29,504 bases of DNA from a virus. Positions within the stretch are counted from its first letter, which is position 1, and every line of letters starts with the position of its first letter. Below are positions 13,349-21,318 of the stretch, one piece after another. The notes under the pieces are model-generated. The model saw nothing but the letters and a program-made list of their open reading frames with translations. It was not told where the DNA came from and ran no database searches. Made by a program: the position numbers and the translations under genes. The stretch is taken from the IMG/VR virus record IMGVR_UViG_3300010297_000055, positions 1 to 29,504 of that record. One strand, written 5' to 3'.

Positions 13349-14515
13349 ATGGGATTTGGTAAAAAAAAACAAAAAGTATACGTAACAGATGACTTTTTTA
13401 AAAAAGAAAAATATAACATAGAAACTAATTTTAAACAACAACTAAATTCTTTAAAAGAAAACACAACTTTTAAAAGAGTAAATATAGAAAAAGGTAAAAT
13501 AGTAGATACAGATTTACTAAGTCTACCAAGAAAAAAAGAAAACGATACTATAAACTCAGGTGAATTATTTTTTGTAGATGATTTAAATAAAACATTTGAA
13601 GTTATTAAATTAAATGACAAAGAATATAGAAGAGAATTATCTAATAGGAATGAAGACAATTACATAAAAAATCCTGATTTCTCTAGTGGTATTTATGGTT
13701 ATATAGACTTTTGTAAAGAATTTAGTATAAATATAACAGATAATAAAGATAAAGTATTAAGAGGTTTTTGTTCAGGTTTAATAAAAAAAGAAAAAGGATC
13801 TCAAAAAGATAAATATATAAAGATACCATTTGAATTAGATAGAGCAGATTTAGGTAAGATAATAAACATAAGTTTTGACTATGATTGTTCAGAAAAATAT
13901 ATAGATGGAGATGTAGTAGTAAGTATAGGATATGATACAGATAAAGAAATAGAGTTAGATGATAAATCAATTTTTAATAAAAAGGGATTATTTTTTTCTA
14001 ACTTTCAGTCTCTAATAAATAATTCTTCTTATTATATAAAAATAAAGGTTGCATCAGATAATAAAAAATGTTATGATTTAATAGTAGATAATTTTAAAGT
14101 ATCACCTATTTTTTTTAACTTTGATAATAGAGAAAAGATAATTATTAAAGAAAAGGAAATAATATCTACTAGATATACAACATATAGTGGACAGTTACTA
14201 GATTTAGATCAAAATATAATATATGAAGACATGGATCAAGATACTTATAACTGTTACGACTCAGAAAATGGAATATATATTGTAAAAGAAAGTGGTTGGT
14301 ATGATATAGAAGCTAACGCACTTGATAAAAACTTAGAAGAATTTAAAATGGGATTATTTATAAACGGAAAATGTTATAAAATAAAAAAGGGTTCTATAAG
14401 TATAAAGAAGTATTTAAAAAAAGATAATATAGTAGAAATAAAAAATAAAGAAACAAAACAAATTAATTTAACTAATAAAGAACATTATTGTGATTTTAGT
14501 GTTTTTAAAATATAG
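13349..14515 (+). CDS. A/T-rich putative fibre with C1q-like tip (388 aa)
   Basis: Starts one base after the previous stop; no strong ribosome site, so coupled translation is likely. The N-terminus is basic (MGFGKKKQKVYVTDDFF). A middle region beginning NPDFSSGIYGYI has the look of a carbohydrate-binding beta-sandwich. The C-terminus from about residue 270 (STRYTTYSGQLLDLDQNIIY, then GIYIVKESGWYDIEANALD and GLFINGKC) resembles C1q/TNF-like trimeric jelly rolls used as fibre tips. Base composition is clearly more A/T-rich and Lys/Asn/Ile-heavy than its neighbours, with ATA, TTA and AAA codons dominating, a sign of separate origin. It may be a receptor-binding protein gained by transfer. Confidence 0.6.
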   Translation: MGFGKKKQKVYVTDDFFKKEKYNIETNFKQQLNSLKENTTFKRVNIEKGKIVDTDLLSLPRKKENDTINSGELFFVDDLNKTFEVIKLNDKEYRRELSNRNEDNYIKNPDFSSGIYGYIDFCKEFSINITDNKDKVLRGFCSGLIKKEKGSQKDKYIKIPFELDRADLGKIINISFDYDCSEKYIDGDVVVSIGYDTDKEIELDDKSIFNKKGLFFSNFQSLINNSSYYIKIKVASDNKKCYDLIVDNFKVSPIFFNFDNREKIIIKEKEIISTRYTTYSGQLLDLDQNIIYEDMDQDTYNCYDSENGIYIVKESGWYDIEANALDKNLEEFKMGLFINGKCYKIKKGSISIKKYLKKDNIVEIKNKETKQINLTNKEHYCDFSVFKI

Positions 14516-14524
14516 GAGAAATAA

Positions 14525-15472
14525 ATGGCATTTTACACAAAACCAGTAAGTCCAACTAAAGGGCAAGATAATCAAGTCACTTTAGATAAGTCTCAACTTG
14601 TTGCAGATTCTATTGTATCTGCTGACTCTTATTTTAGTGATTCTAGTAATTGGAAATATGTAGTAGTTAGTTACCAATCAACTGAAGGTTCTCAGTTAGA
14701 AAAGGTATCATTTAATGTAGTAGGCCCGAGCACAACTGTTAATTCTTCTTTTAAAGTATCAGATAAAGCTAGAGACACTTTTGAAGTACAATCTGTTACT
14801 ATATATGACTTTGATGGAGGTTATCTTAAGTTAAGTAGAGATCAATTAGTTGTTGCTGATTTTGACATCGCATTTGGAATAACTTCTTCTATTGCATTTG
14901 ATCCTATAAATACAGAATCTAATGTAACACTTTCAAATAATAATAGAACAGCTACTTTAAGTACAACTAACGGAGGTATTGCAAAGTCAGAAGTATGGAC
15001 TACCGTAAAAGATGTTACAGGTCCGAGCTACATTGAATATACTGTTGAAGATGTTTCAAGTCCTTTCTTTTTAGGTTTAGTAGCTAGTAACGCTGCATTT
15101 GATGGTGCTGATTTAACATCTTTAGATAGATTGACTCCTAATGGGGGTTTAAGAGTAGCTATAAGTATAAATTCAGATGGAACCGTTTATGTAGGTGGTT
15201 CAGGTATTGGATATGGTTTTATATCTTCTTTAAATATAGGAGATATCGTAACACTTGCTTATGATGGTCCTGATGCTTATGTTGCGGTAAACGGTGTTTG
15301 GGTAGATGGATTTTTGCCTGAATCTACAAATGGAGTAAATATAGGTATAGGAAGTTTAATAAACGCAGGTATAGAATTTGAACAAAATGGTAATGGTGTA
15401 GTAGGAACTTCAGTTTCTATTAATCAAACTCCTAGTATTGTATTACCTAGTTACACTTATATAGGATCATAA
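14525..15472 (+). CDS. Fibre paralogue 1: shared anchor plus SPRY-like module (315 aa)
   Basis: First of three adjacent paralogues that share about 117 N-terminal residues (MAFYTKP..PTKGQDN...LDKSQL, SDSSNWKYVVV, KARDTFEVQSVTIYDFDGGY). This domain presumably docks each protein on the virion. The C-terminal module here (about 124-315) has the SPRY/concanavalin layout: SNNNRTATLSTTNGG, PSYIEYTVEDVSSPFFLGLV, RVAISINSDGTVYVGG and DIVTLAYDGPDAYVAVNGVW. SPRY folds in phage fibres usually bind surface ligands. AGGAG precedes the ATG. Bases 14765-14815 are identical to 15719-15769 in paralogue 2. Confidence 0.75.
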   Translation: MAFYTKPVSPTKGQDNQVTLDKSQLVADSIVSADSYFSDSSNWKYVVVSYQSTEGSQLEKVSFNVVGPSTTVNSSFKVSDKARDTFEVQSVTIYDFDGGYLKLSRDQLVVADFDIAFGITSSIAFDPINTESNVTLSNNNRTATLSTTNGGIAKSEVWTTVKDVTGPSYIEYTVEDVSSPFFLGLVASNAAFDGADLTSLDRLTPNGGLRVAISINSDGTVYVGGSGIGYGFISSLNIGDIVTLAYDGPDAYVAVNGVWVDGFLPESTNGVNIGIGSLINAGIEFEQNGNGVVGTSVSINQTPSIVLPSYTYIGS

Positions 15473-15484
15473 GGAGATAAATAA

Positions 15485-16957
15485 ATGGCATTTTATACAA
15501 AACCAAGTTCACCAACTAAAGGGCAAGATAATTTAGCAACTTTAGATAAATCTCAACTACTATTAGTTACTAAAGTTGCCAATGATGCATACTTTAGTGA
15601 TGGTTCTAATTGGAAATATGTAGTAGTTAAATACAAATCAGATGTAGGGAATCAAATACAAACTTTAATATTTGATGGTAAAGTAGCAAATCCTACAGCA
15701 TCTTTTAATCCTACAGAAAAAGCTAGAGACACTTTTGAAGTACAATCTGTTACTATATATGACTTTGATAGTGGTAAGTTATCTTTATTAAGAGATGAAC
15801 TAGTAGTAGGTGATTTTGATGTAGATTTTAGTGGTGGTAGTGGTGGAGTTTCATATGACGTTGCTGCTTTAAATACAACTTTTGGTTCGACATTTAATTC
15901 AACTACAACACCAACTAGAGGGAACATGATTTCTTTTCTTAGCGATGGTTCTGTTATTATTGGATATAATGGATTCGGTTCTAATTCAATAAGAAAATTT
16001 AATCCAGATGGAAGTCTTGATGCTACATTTGCTTCTAATTTTGTAGATAGTGGTTCTCCATCAGTTGTTTTTGTTGATAGTAATGATAATATTTACTATT
16101 CAGTTCAAAATACAAATTTTAAAAAAATGGATAGTGATGGAAATGTTATATCTTCATTTGAAACAAACTATGGTACATATACTGGTATTATTAATAAAAT
16201 GGTAGAAATGCCTGATGGTAGTATAGTTCTTATTGGTGATTTATCTTTTGGATATTTAGAAAGAATTAACCCTGATGGAACTACATTTACTGGAAATTCT
16301 TTTAATACTAATGTTAGTGGGAACTTTGGAGATAATAGAATTTATAATGGTGGATTATTAAGTGATAATACCTTGGTTCTAGTGTCAGGGTTTACTTATG
16401 ATGATGGTGTTAATTCTTTTTCAACACAGCTAGTTGTTTTAAATGATGATGGTACTCTTAATCTAGCTAAGACAAATTTATATACAAATAATAACACTCA
16501 AGGTTTTGATTCAGATACAATTAAGTTGAGAATCGTGAATGATAATTTATATGGGATTGGTGGATCTCAAGGTCTTAGCGGCAACCGAAGTTTTGGCGTT
16601 ATACTTTCAGATGGAAATATAGATACTACCTTTCAAAATAATGTAATAGCTATTGAGTCTTTTTCTACTGATGTGTTAAAGGATTTTATTTTTGCTGATA
16701 ATGGAAGGATTATTGCTATTGGTTCTTTTCAAAATCTTGGAGGAAATAATGATAGAGATTTCTTTATAGCTTTAAATTCAGATGGAACACTAGACAGTGA
16801 CTTTACAGTTAATAATCTTGATTCTCTAAATTTTACTTTTACATATTTTGGGAATGGTGCTATTAATGGTGAGTTTAACTCTAATACTTTCTTTATAAAT
16901 TATGAAGGTGAAATTGATAATACTTATCCATTTTTTATAGCAGTATCTAATACATAA
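15485..16957 (+). CDS. Fibre paralogue 2: shared anchor plus delta-60-like beta-propeller (490 aa)
   Basis: The N-terminal 117 residues match paralogue 1 (MAFYTKPSSPTKGQDN..., KARDTFEVQSVTIYDFDSGK). The remainder (about 125-490) contains repeats of the delta-60 type: 'NPDGSLDATF', 'MPDGSIVLIGD..YLERINPDGT', 'LNDDGTLN', 'LSDGNIDTTF', 'NGRIIAIGSF' and 'ALNSDGTLDSDF'. These are blades of a beta-propeller known from bacterial surface proteins. Propellers commonly bind glycans, so this is a probable receptor-binding module. It is preceded by AAGGAG. The 51-bp identity with paralogue 1 points to recent duplication or gene conversion of the anchor. Confidence 0.75.
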   Translation: MAFYTKPSSPTKGQDNLATLDKSQLLLVTKVANDAYFSDGSNWKYVVVKYKSDVGNQIQTLIFDGKVANPTASFNPTEKARDTFEVQSVTIYDFDSGKLSLLRDELVVGDFDVDFSGGSGGVSYDVAALNTTFGSTFNSTTTPTRGNMISFLSDGSVIIGYNGFGSNSIRKFNPDGSLDATFASNFVDSGSPSVVFVDSNDNIYYSVQNTNFKKMDSDGNVISSFETNYGTYTGIINKMVEMPDGSIVLIGDLSFGYLERINPDGTTFTGNSFNTNVSGNFGDNRIYNGGLLSDNTLVLVSGFTYDDGVNSFSTQLVVLNDDGTLNLAKTNLYTNNNTQGFDSDTIKLRIVNDNLYGIGGSQGLSGNRSFGVILSDGNIDTTFQNNVIAIESFSTDVLKDFIFADNGRIIAIGSFQNLGGNNDRDFFIALNSDGTLDSDFTVNNLDSLNFTFTYFGNGAINGEFNSNTFFINYEGEIDNTYPFFIAVSNT

Positions 16958-16968
16958 AAGGAATATAA

Positions 16969-18795
16969 TTGGCATTTTATATAAAACCAACAAATTTACA
17001 GAAAGGTCAAGATAATATAGCGAGTTTAGATAAATCTCAACTATTGTTAGAGTCAAAAGTATCTAATGACTCTTACTACAGCGACTCTTCTAATTGGAAC
17101 TACGTTGTGGTAACTTATAAATCTGTTGGTGGTAATCAATTATCAAACGTGATATTTGATGCAAGTTTAGAAAATCCTACAGCTTCTTTTTTTATAACAG
17201 AAAAAGCTAGAGATGTATGGCAAGTAAAAAGTGTTAGAATAGATGATTTTGATGGAGGTTACTTAAGTTTCGATAGAAATGAACTAACTGTATCAGACTT
17301 TGATCTTAGTTTTTTACCTGCCGAACCTACTCAATTAGTAATTACACAACAGTTTACAAGTAGTTTAGCAGGAGATGTTATATCTCCTTCTTTAACAGTT
17401 GAGTTAAGAGATATCGACAATAACCTAGTAACAACAGCTACTAATGAAGTTACACTAAGTCTTGAAACTGATCCTTCAAGCAGTACAGCATCTGTGTCTG
17501 GAACTTTAGTTAAGAACGCAGTAAACGGTGTTGTAGTATTTGACGATATATCTATTGATAAAGCTTTTGATGGTTATGTGTTTAGAGTCGATTCAACAGC
17601 TTTGACAGGAGCTATTGCGACTTCTATTGACATAAGTGCTAATGTTGCTAGTCAACTTAATTACGTGGTACAACCTCCTTCGGCATTAAACGAAGAATTA
17701 GTAATTAGTCCTTCTATTCAAGTAGAAATTGTAGACTCTTTTGGAAACAGAACTGCTGATACTAGTGAAATTACTTTATCTATAAATAATGATCCTAGTG
17801 GTCAGGGTGTTCTATACGGAACTTTGGTTAAGAATGCTGTAAATGGTTTAGTTATATTCGAAGATATAATCATAGATATTGAAGGAAGTGGTGCTACAGT
17901 TAGTGGTTTTAATTTAAACGCAACTTCAACAGGATTAACTAATGCAGTTTCATCTAGTTTTGATGTATATAGATTAAGTCTAATACTTAGTAATCCTACA
18001 ACTGCAACTGCAGGAGAGATAATAACTCCTCCTATAACTGCTCAAGTTTTTAACTCTAATTTAGAAAATGTAACTGATTCAAGTACTACAGTACTTTTAC
18101 AAATAGAAGCTTCTTCAGATCCAAGTGGTGGTAGTGCGACTTTATCTGGTACGACTACAAAAAATGCGGTAAGCGGTCTTGCTACCTTTGATAACTTATC
18201 AATAGATCAAGCTTTTTATGGGTATAAGATTCAAGCTTTTAGATTAACTCCTAATGGATTTGTGTTGTCTGCATTATCTAGTTCTATAAATGTGGAAAGT
18301 GCTATTGTTCCATTAGTTGATTTTACTAGAGATTTTTCTAATCCTAACTCTTTACAGTCAAATGAGACTTTAAATATAGCACAAGGGACAGCAGGATCAT
18401 TATCATATGGTATTAATCAAATAGAATATTCATTGATTGGAGACAACGGTTTTAATTCTATTGTACAATACTCTAGAGAATTTACGGATGATAACCTAAC
18501 ATTAGAAGAAAGTGTAACTTATAATTTAGAAATAGATATAAACAGTATATCATTAATAAACTCGGATGCTAACGACAAAATTGTAATAGTCACAAGTGGT
18601 CCGGGCGGAAATATTATCGATGTTCCATATTCTAGTCTATCTAATGGTACTAATTTTATAAATGGACTTGTAGCAGGTGCTATTGGTATTCCTAGTGAGA
18701 ATGCTATAATACTTCAATTTTCACCACAATCTTCTCAAATTGGAAAAGATATATCCTTTAATATTTCAAGAATTAGAATAACAAAGGTAGTATGA
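16969..18795 (+). CDS. Fibre paralogue 3: shared anchor plus Ig-like repeats (608 aa)
   Basis: The start is TTG at 16969, exactly where paralogues 1 and 2 have ATG (TTG-GCA-TTT-TAT), with AAGGA upstream. The anchor (about 1-117) is related but more divergent (KARDVWQVKSVRIDDFDGGY). Three tandem Ig-like repeats of about 100 residues follow. Each has a 'QL.Y.V.QP/ITQQ' opening, a 'VELRD..NN' or 'VEIVDSFGN' strand, and 'GTLVKNAVNG.V.F.DI.ID'. A C-terminal beta domain follows from about residue 455 (LVDFTRDFSNPNSLQ). Ig-like stalks extend adhesins away from the particle. The rare start codon may lower its expression relative to its sisters. Confidence 0.75.
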   Translation: MAFYIKPTNLQKGQDNIASLDKSQLLLESKVSNDSYYSDSSNWNYVVVTYKSVGGNQLSNVIFDASLENPTASFFITEKARDVWQVKSVRIDDFDGGYLSFDRNELTVSDFDLSFLPAEPTQLVITQQFTSSLAGDVISPSLTVELRDIDNNLVTTATNEVTLSLETDPSSSTASVSGTLVKNAVNGVVVFDDISIDKAFDGYVFRVDSTALTGAIATSIDISANVASQLNYVVQPPSALNEELVISPSIQVEIVDSFGNRTADTSEITLSINNDPSGQGVLYGTLVKNAVNGLVIFEDIIIDIEGSGATVSGFNLNATSTGLTNAVSSSFDVYRLSLILSNPTTATAGEIITPPITAQVFNSNLENVTDSSTTVLLQIEASSDPSGGSATLSGTTTKNAVSGLATFDNLSIDQAFYGYKIQAFRLTPNGFVLSALSSSINVESAIVPLVDFTRDFSNPNSLQSNETLNIAQGTAGSLSYGINQIEYSLIGDNGFNSIVQYSREFTDDNLTLEESVTYNLEIDINSISLINSDANDKIVIVTSGPGGNIIDVPYSSLSNGTNFINGLVAGAIGIPSENAIILQFSPQSSQIGKDISFNISRIRITKVV

Positions 18796-18796
18796 T

Positions 18797-19081
18797 ATGA
18801 GTAAATGGTCTAAAATTAAAAAAAATATGAATTGTGGAGAAGTTAGAAAATCTACAAGAGAAGGTAAAAAGATCATGAAAAAAGTCTGTAAAGACGGTAA
18901 AGAGAAGTTAGTTCATGCAGGTGCTAAAGGTTATAAACATAATTACTCTAAAGATGCTAAGAAATCTTTTAGAGCAAGACATAATTGCGATGAAAAAAAA
19001 GCATGGGATTCTGCACAAAAAGTTGCATGCCAAGAACTTTGGCCTAAAGGACAAAAAGCAGGAACTGGTAGGAAAAAGTAA
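18797..19081 (+). CDS. Conserved small basic phage protein with FRARHNC motif (94 aa)
   Basis: ATG follows the previous stop by one base. The N-terminus is MSKWSKIKKNMNCGEVRK, again the (F/W)SKI-plus-basic element seen in three other genes. The body is Lys-rich and includes a 'KKSFRARHNCDEKKAWDSAQKVACQELW' core with three Cys and a His. That core matches a small protein I know from many marine and environmental phages, where the role is not established. Cys/His content suggests metal binding. It overlaps the next ATG by one base (TAATG). Confidence 0.75.
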   Translation: MSKWSKIKKNMNCGEVRKSTREGKKIMKKVCKDGKEKLVHAGAKGYKHNYSKDAKKSFRARHNCDEKKAWDSAQKVACQELWPKGQKAGTGRKK

Positions 19082-19554
19082 TGTTTGTTATCATTACTAA
19101 TTTAGAAAACAAAAGAAAGTTTTCTGCAGAATTTGACACATATTCAGAAGCTGAAAAATGGGTAGAAAATCACAAACATAAAGGAAGTAGTGAAAAAATA
19201 ATGTTCTCTCCTACAAAAATAGAAGGATCTAAAGTAATAGGAGAACAAAAAACGCCAATGGGAATTACATATAAATTAAAATTCCCTGCAGAATATAAAG
19301 TTGAGTATTTTGATTACGATATAAATGATGTAGAAGAACACTGGAAAGATTTTAAAGAAAAACAAAAACAACTATTAAAAGGTACTGATTTTTCGCAATT
19401 ACCAGATGTTAATATTTCTACAGAGGAAAGAAGAATATATAGAAATTATAGAGAATATGTTAGAAACAAAGATAAAGATTACAAAGACGAAAATATATAT
19501 AATTGGAAAATACTAACATACAAAGAATTTAAACAATTAAAATACCCTAAGTAA
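19081..19554 (+). CDS. Hypothetical protein, candidate fibre-assembly chaperone (157 aa)
   Basis: TAATG overlap with the upstream gene and an AGGA site support this start. The N-terminus FVIITNLENKRKFSAEFDTYSEAEKW is a small alpha/beta unit. The second half is charged and helical with 'EERRIYRNYREYVRN'. The position directly after several fibres and the charged helical C-terminus resemble fibre-assembly proteins, but no diagnostic motif is seen, so the call is weak. It could equally be an unrelated small regulator. Confidence 0.55.
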   Translation: MFVIITNLENKRKFSAEFDTYSEAEKWVENHKHKGSSEKIMFSPTKIEGSKVIGEQKTPMGITYKLKFPAEYKVEYFDYDINDVEEHWKDFKEKQKQLLKGTDFSQLPDVNISTEERRIYRNYREYVRNKDKDYKDENIYNWKILTYKEFKQLKYPK

Positions 19555-19564
19555 TTGGAATATA

Positions 19565-19816
19565 ATGGAACAGATAGATTTTTTAATATATAACTATCCT
19601 TTTATTAGACATTTGATATCTATTATGATAATATGTAGGGTAATATTTAAGCCAACTTTTATGATATTGGGAAAATACGTGGAATTGACTGTTGAAGAAA
19701 AGGATAATAAAAGATTAGCAGAATTAATGGATACTAAAACTTATAAAATGATAGCTTTTATTGTAGATATGCTTGCTAGTGTTAAGTTACCTAAAGCTAA
19801 GAGAAAGGAAAAATAA
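19565..19816 (+). CDS. Candidate holin (83 aa)
   Basis: One clear hydrophobic segment (about residues 12-37, YPFIRHLISIMIICRVIFKPTF region) is followed by VELTVEEKDNKRLAELMDTK. A second, weaker hydrophobic helix comes next (MIAFIVDMLASVKL), then a basic tail KAKRKEK. Short phage proteins with this order (a hydrophobic helix, then 'xLTxxxKDxxxx', then a helix and a Lys-rich end) are often annotated as holins. No endolysin is adjacent. An alternative is a membrane-bound fibre-assembly factor. Its stop overlaps the next gene as TAATG. Confidence 0.5.
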   Translation: MEQIDFLIYNYPFIRHLISIMIICRVIFKPTFMILGKYVELTVEEKDNKRLAELMDTKTYKMIAFIVDMLASVKLPKAKRKEK

Positions 19817-20169
19817 TGGGAAATGTTTTAGATGGTATTTTAAAAAAAACCATAGAAGATAGTTTTACCGTAAATGTTGATTATATATCAGAAAGATTTG
19901 ATATAGACAACAGAGAACAGGACTTTTCTATACAAATAAACTACTCTGATGGAGTAGGTGTAGATATGATATTTTATCTAGAAGGTTCTATTGACGGAGA
20001 AAACTTTTCTGAAATAACTAACTCAAGACAACCTGTATCAGATCCAAGTGGAACTCATATATGGGATATTTCTGGGTCAGGAGTAGTTTGGTTTAGAGTT
20101 GGGATTATAGTTAATGCAGGATCTATTAACTTAAATAAAATTTTATATTCAGGAAAAAGAAGACACTAA
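19816..20169 (+). CDS. Small beta-rich virion protein (117 aa)
   Basis: AAAGGA precedes this ATG, which overlaps the previous stop. After a helical start (MGNVLDGILKKTIEDSF) the sequence is a beta-sandwich: VDMIFYLEGSIDGENFSEI, then SGTHIWDISGSGVVWFRV and LNKILYSGKRRH. The 'SIDGENF.EI...W.I....WFRV' pattern is common in small phage structural or fibre-associated proteins that measure up as one domain. It probably belongs to the fibre complex encoded around it. Confidence 0.6.
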   Translation: MGNVLDGILKKTIEDSFTVNVDYISERFDIDNREQDFSIQINYSDGVGVDMIFYLEGSIDGENFSEITNSRQPVSDPSGTHIWDISGSGVVWFRVGIIVNAGSINLNKILYSGKRRH

Positions 20170-20182
20170 GGAATAGTTTAAA

Positions 20183-20968
20183 ATGGCTTTTACATATAAG
20201 AGATTACATATATCAAGTTCAGGAGGTACAGGAGGAGATTCTGATAAAATTAGAGTATCTGTAAGTGATTTGTTAAACGGTTTCCTAGATGAAAAGTTAG
20301 AAGTTGGTTCTACTAAAATAACTAAACAAATTACAAATCCGGGTGACAACGAAACTCTTCAGTTAGATATAGATGAAACTCAAATTGATCATAACAATAC
20401 TTTAAATTATGATATTGATGAACATAGAAAAATGGATGATAATGTTATATCATTAAGCAGTTTATGGTCATCACAAAAAACTAAAACATATGTAGACGAT
20501 AGCGTACAAGAAAAAGATGAAGCTTCTGAAATATCATATGACCCATCAGTATCTTCTTTAACTTCTACTGACGTACAAAGTGCTATTGATGAGATTGATA
20601 GTATATTAGATAACTCCTCAAGTACGATAGAAACTAGGGTTTGTGATAATACTGCACAAGTATTAGATTTAGTTTTTGAAGATAATTCAATAGCAAATAA
20701 AGTAATAAGTGCTACAAATAATACCGAAGTTAGACCTGTTATGGGTATTATAATAGAAAAAATAACAGCTACTTCTTGTAAAGTTTTACTTTTAGGAACT
20801 GTATCTGGTTTTTCAGGTTTAACTAAAGGTAGAAAAGTTTTTCTAGGGACAGATGGATCTGTAACAAGTACTGTAGTAACTACAGGGTATTTACAATGTT
20901 TAGGTACTGCTAAAGAAGCTGATACTATAATATTTAACCCAAATTTTACAAGAGTTAAAAGGAATTAA
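20183..20968 (+). CDS. Tail fibre protein (261 aa)
   Basis: AAGGA precedes ATG 20183. The N-terminus carries a Gly/Ser turn (SSSGGTGGDSDK). The shaft contains ISYDPSVSSLTSTDVQSAIDEID, the same VQxAIDE-type repeat seen in the 11842 protein. The C-terminal module (ITATSCKVLLLGTVSGFSGL, GRKVFLGTDGSVTSTV, TTGYLQCLGTAKEADTIIFNP) is a beta domain common at fibre ends ('.. GYLQ.LG.A.....I..NP'). It is probably a trimeric side fibre. Confidence 0.7.
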   Translation: MAFTYKRLHISSSGGTGGDSDKIRVSVSDLLNGFLDEKLEVGSTKITKQITNPGDNETLQLDIDETQIDHNNTLNYDIDEHRKMDDNVISLSSLWSSQKTKTYVDDSVQEKDEASEISYDPSVSSLTSTDVQSAIDEIDSILDNSSSTIETRVCDNTAQVLDLVFEDNSIANKVISATNNTEVRPVMGIIIEKITATSCKVLLLGTVSGFSGLTKGRKVFLGTDGSVTSTVVTTGYLQCLGTAKEADTIIFNPNFTRVKRN

Positions 20969-20970
20969 TT

Positions 20971-21315
20971 ATGACTAAGAAAAAACAAGAAAAGAAAGAA
21001 GAACAAAAAGAAAAAAAGTTAACAAGGGCGGAGCACTTGGAGATGGAATTAAACCATGAACAAATGTTAAACTTAGAGCTTATGAAAAAACTAGAATTAG
21101 AAAGAAGACAATCCTACTTACTTCAAAGAAAAGTTCAAGAATTAGAAGCTAAATCAAAAATAGACTTAATTAATTCAAAATTAACAACTATAGATAAAAA
21201 GATAGAAAAATCTAAAGAAGAAGTAAATGATTTTAATAAAAAAATAATGGAAAAATATAAAATAGAAGGAAGTTTCGGTATTAATCCTGATACCGGAGAA
21301 ATTTTGGAGGAATAA
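20971..21315 (+). CDS. Coiled-coil protein containing an internal promoter (114 aa)
   Basis: A very charged N-terminus (MTKKKQEKKEEQKEKK) is followed by a long coiled coil (LELMKKLELERRQSYLLQRK, then EELNSKL-type heptads). It ends in SFGINPDTGEILEE, a tail I know from small coiled-coil proteins of other phages, with no defined role. The codons for KLTTID contain the promoter motif at 21179-21193, so this stretch serves two functions. It is probably a trimeric or dimeric virion accessory. Confidence 0.65.
   Translation: MTKKKQEKKEEQKEKKLTRAEHLEMELNHEQMLNLELMKKLELERRQSYLLQRKVQELEAKSKIDLINSKLTTIDKKIEKSKEEVNDFNKKIMEKYKIEGSFGINPDTGEILEE
21179..21193 (+). promoter_or_regulatory. Phage RNA polymerase-type promoter, copy 5 (intragenic)
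   Basis: AATTAACAACTATAG inside the coiled-coil gene, identical to copy 7 over all 15 bases. Predicted start G21193, 126 bases before the next ATG. It would give the 560-residue fibre its own transcript. Confidence 0.6.
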
Positions 21316-21318
21316 AAT

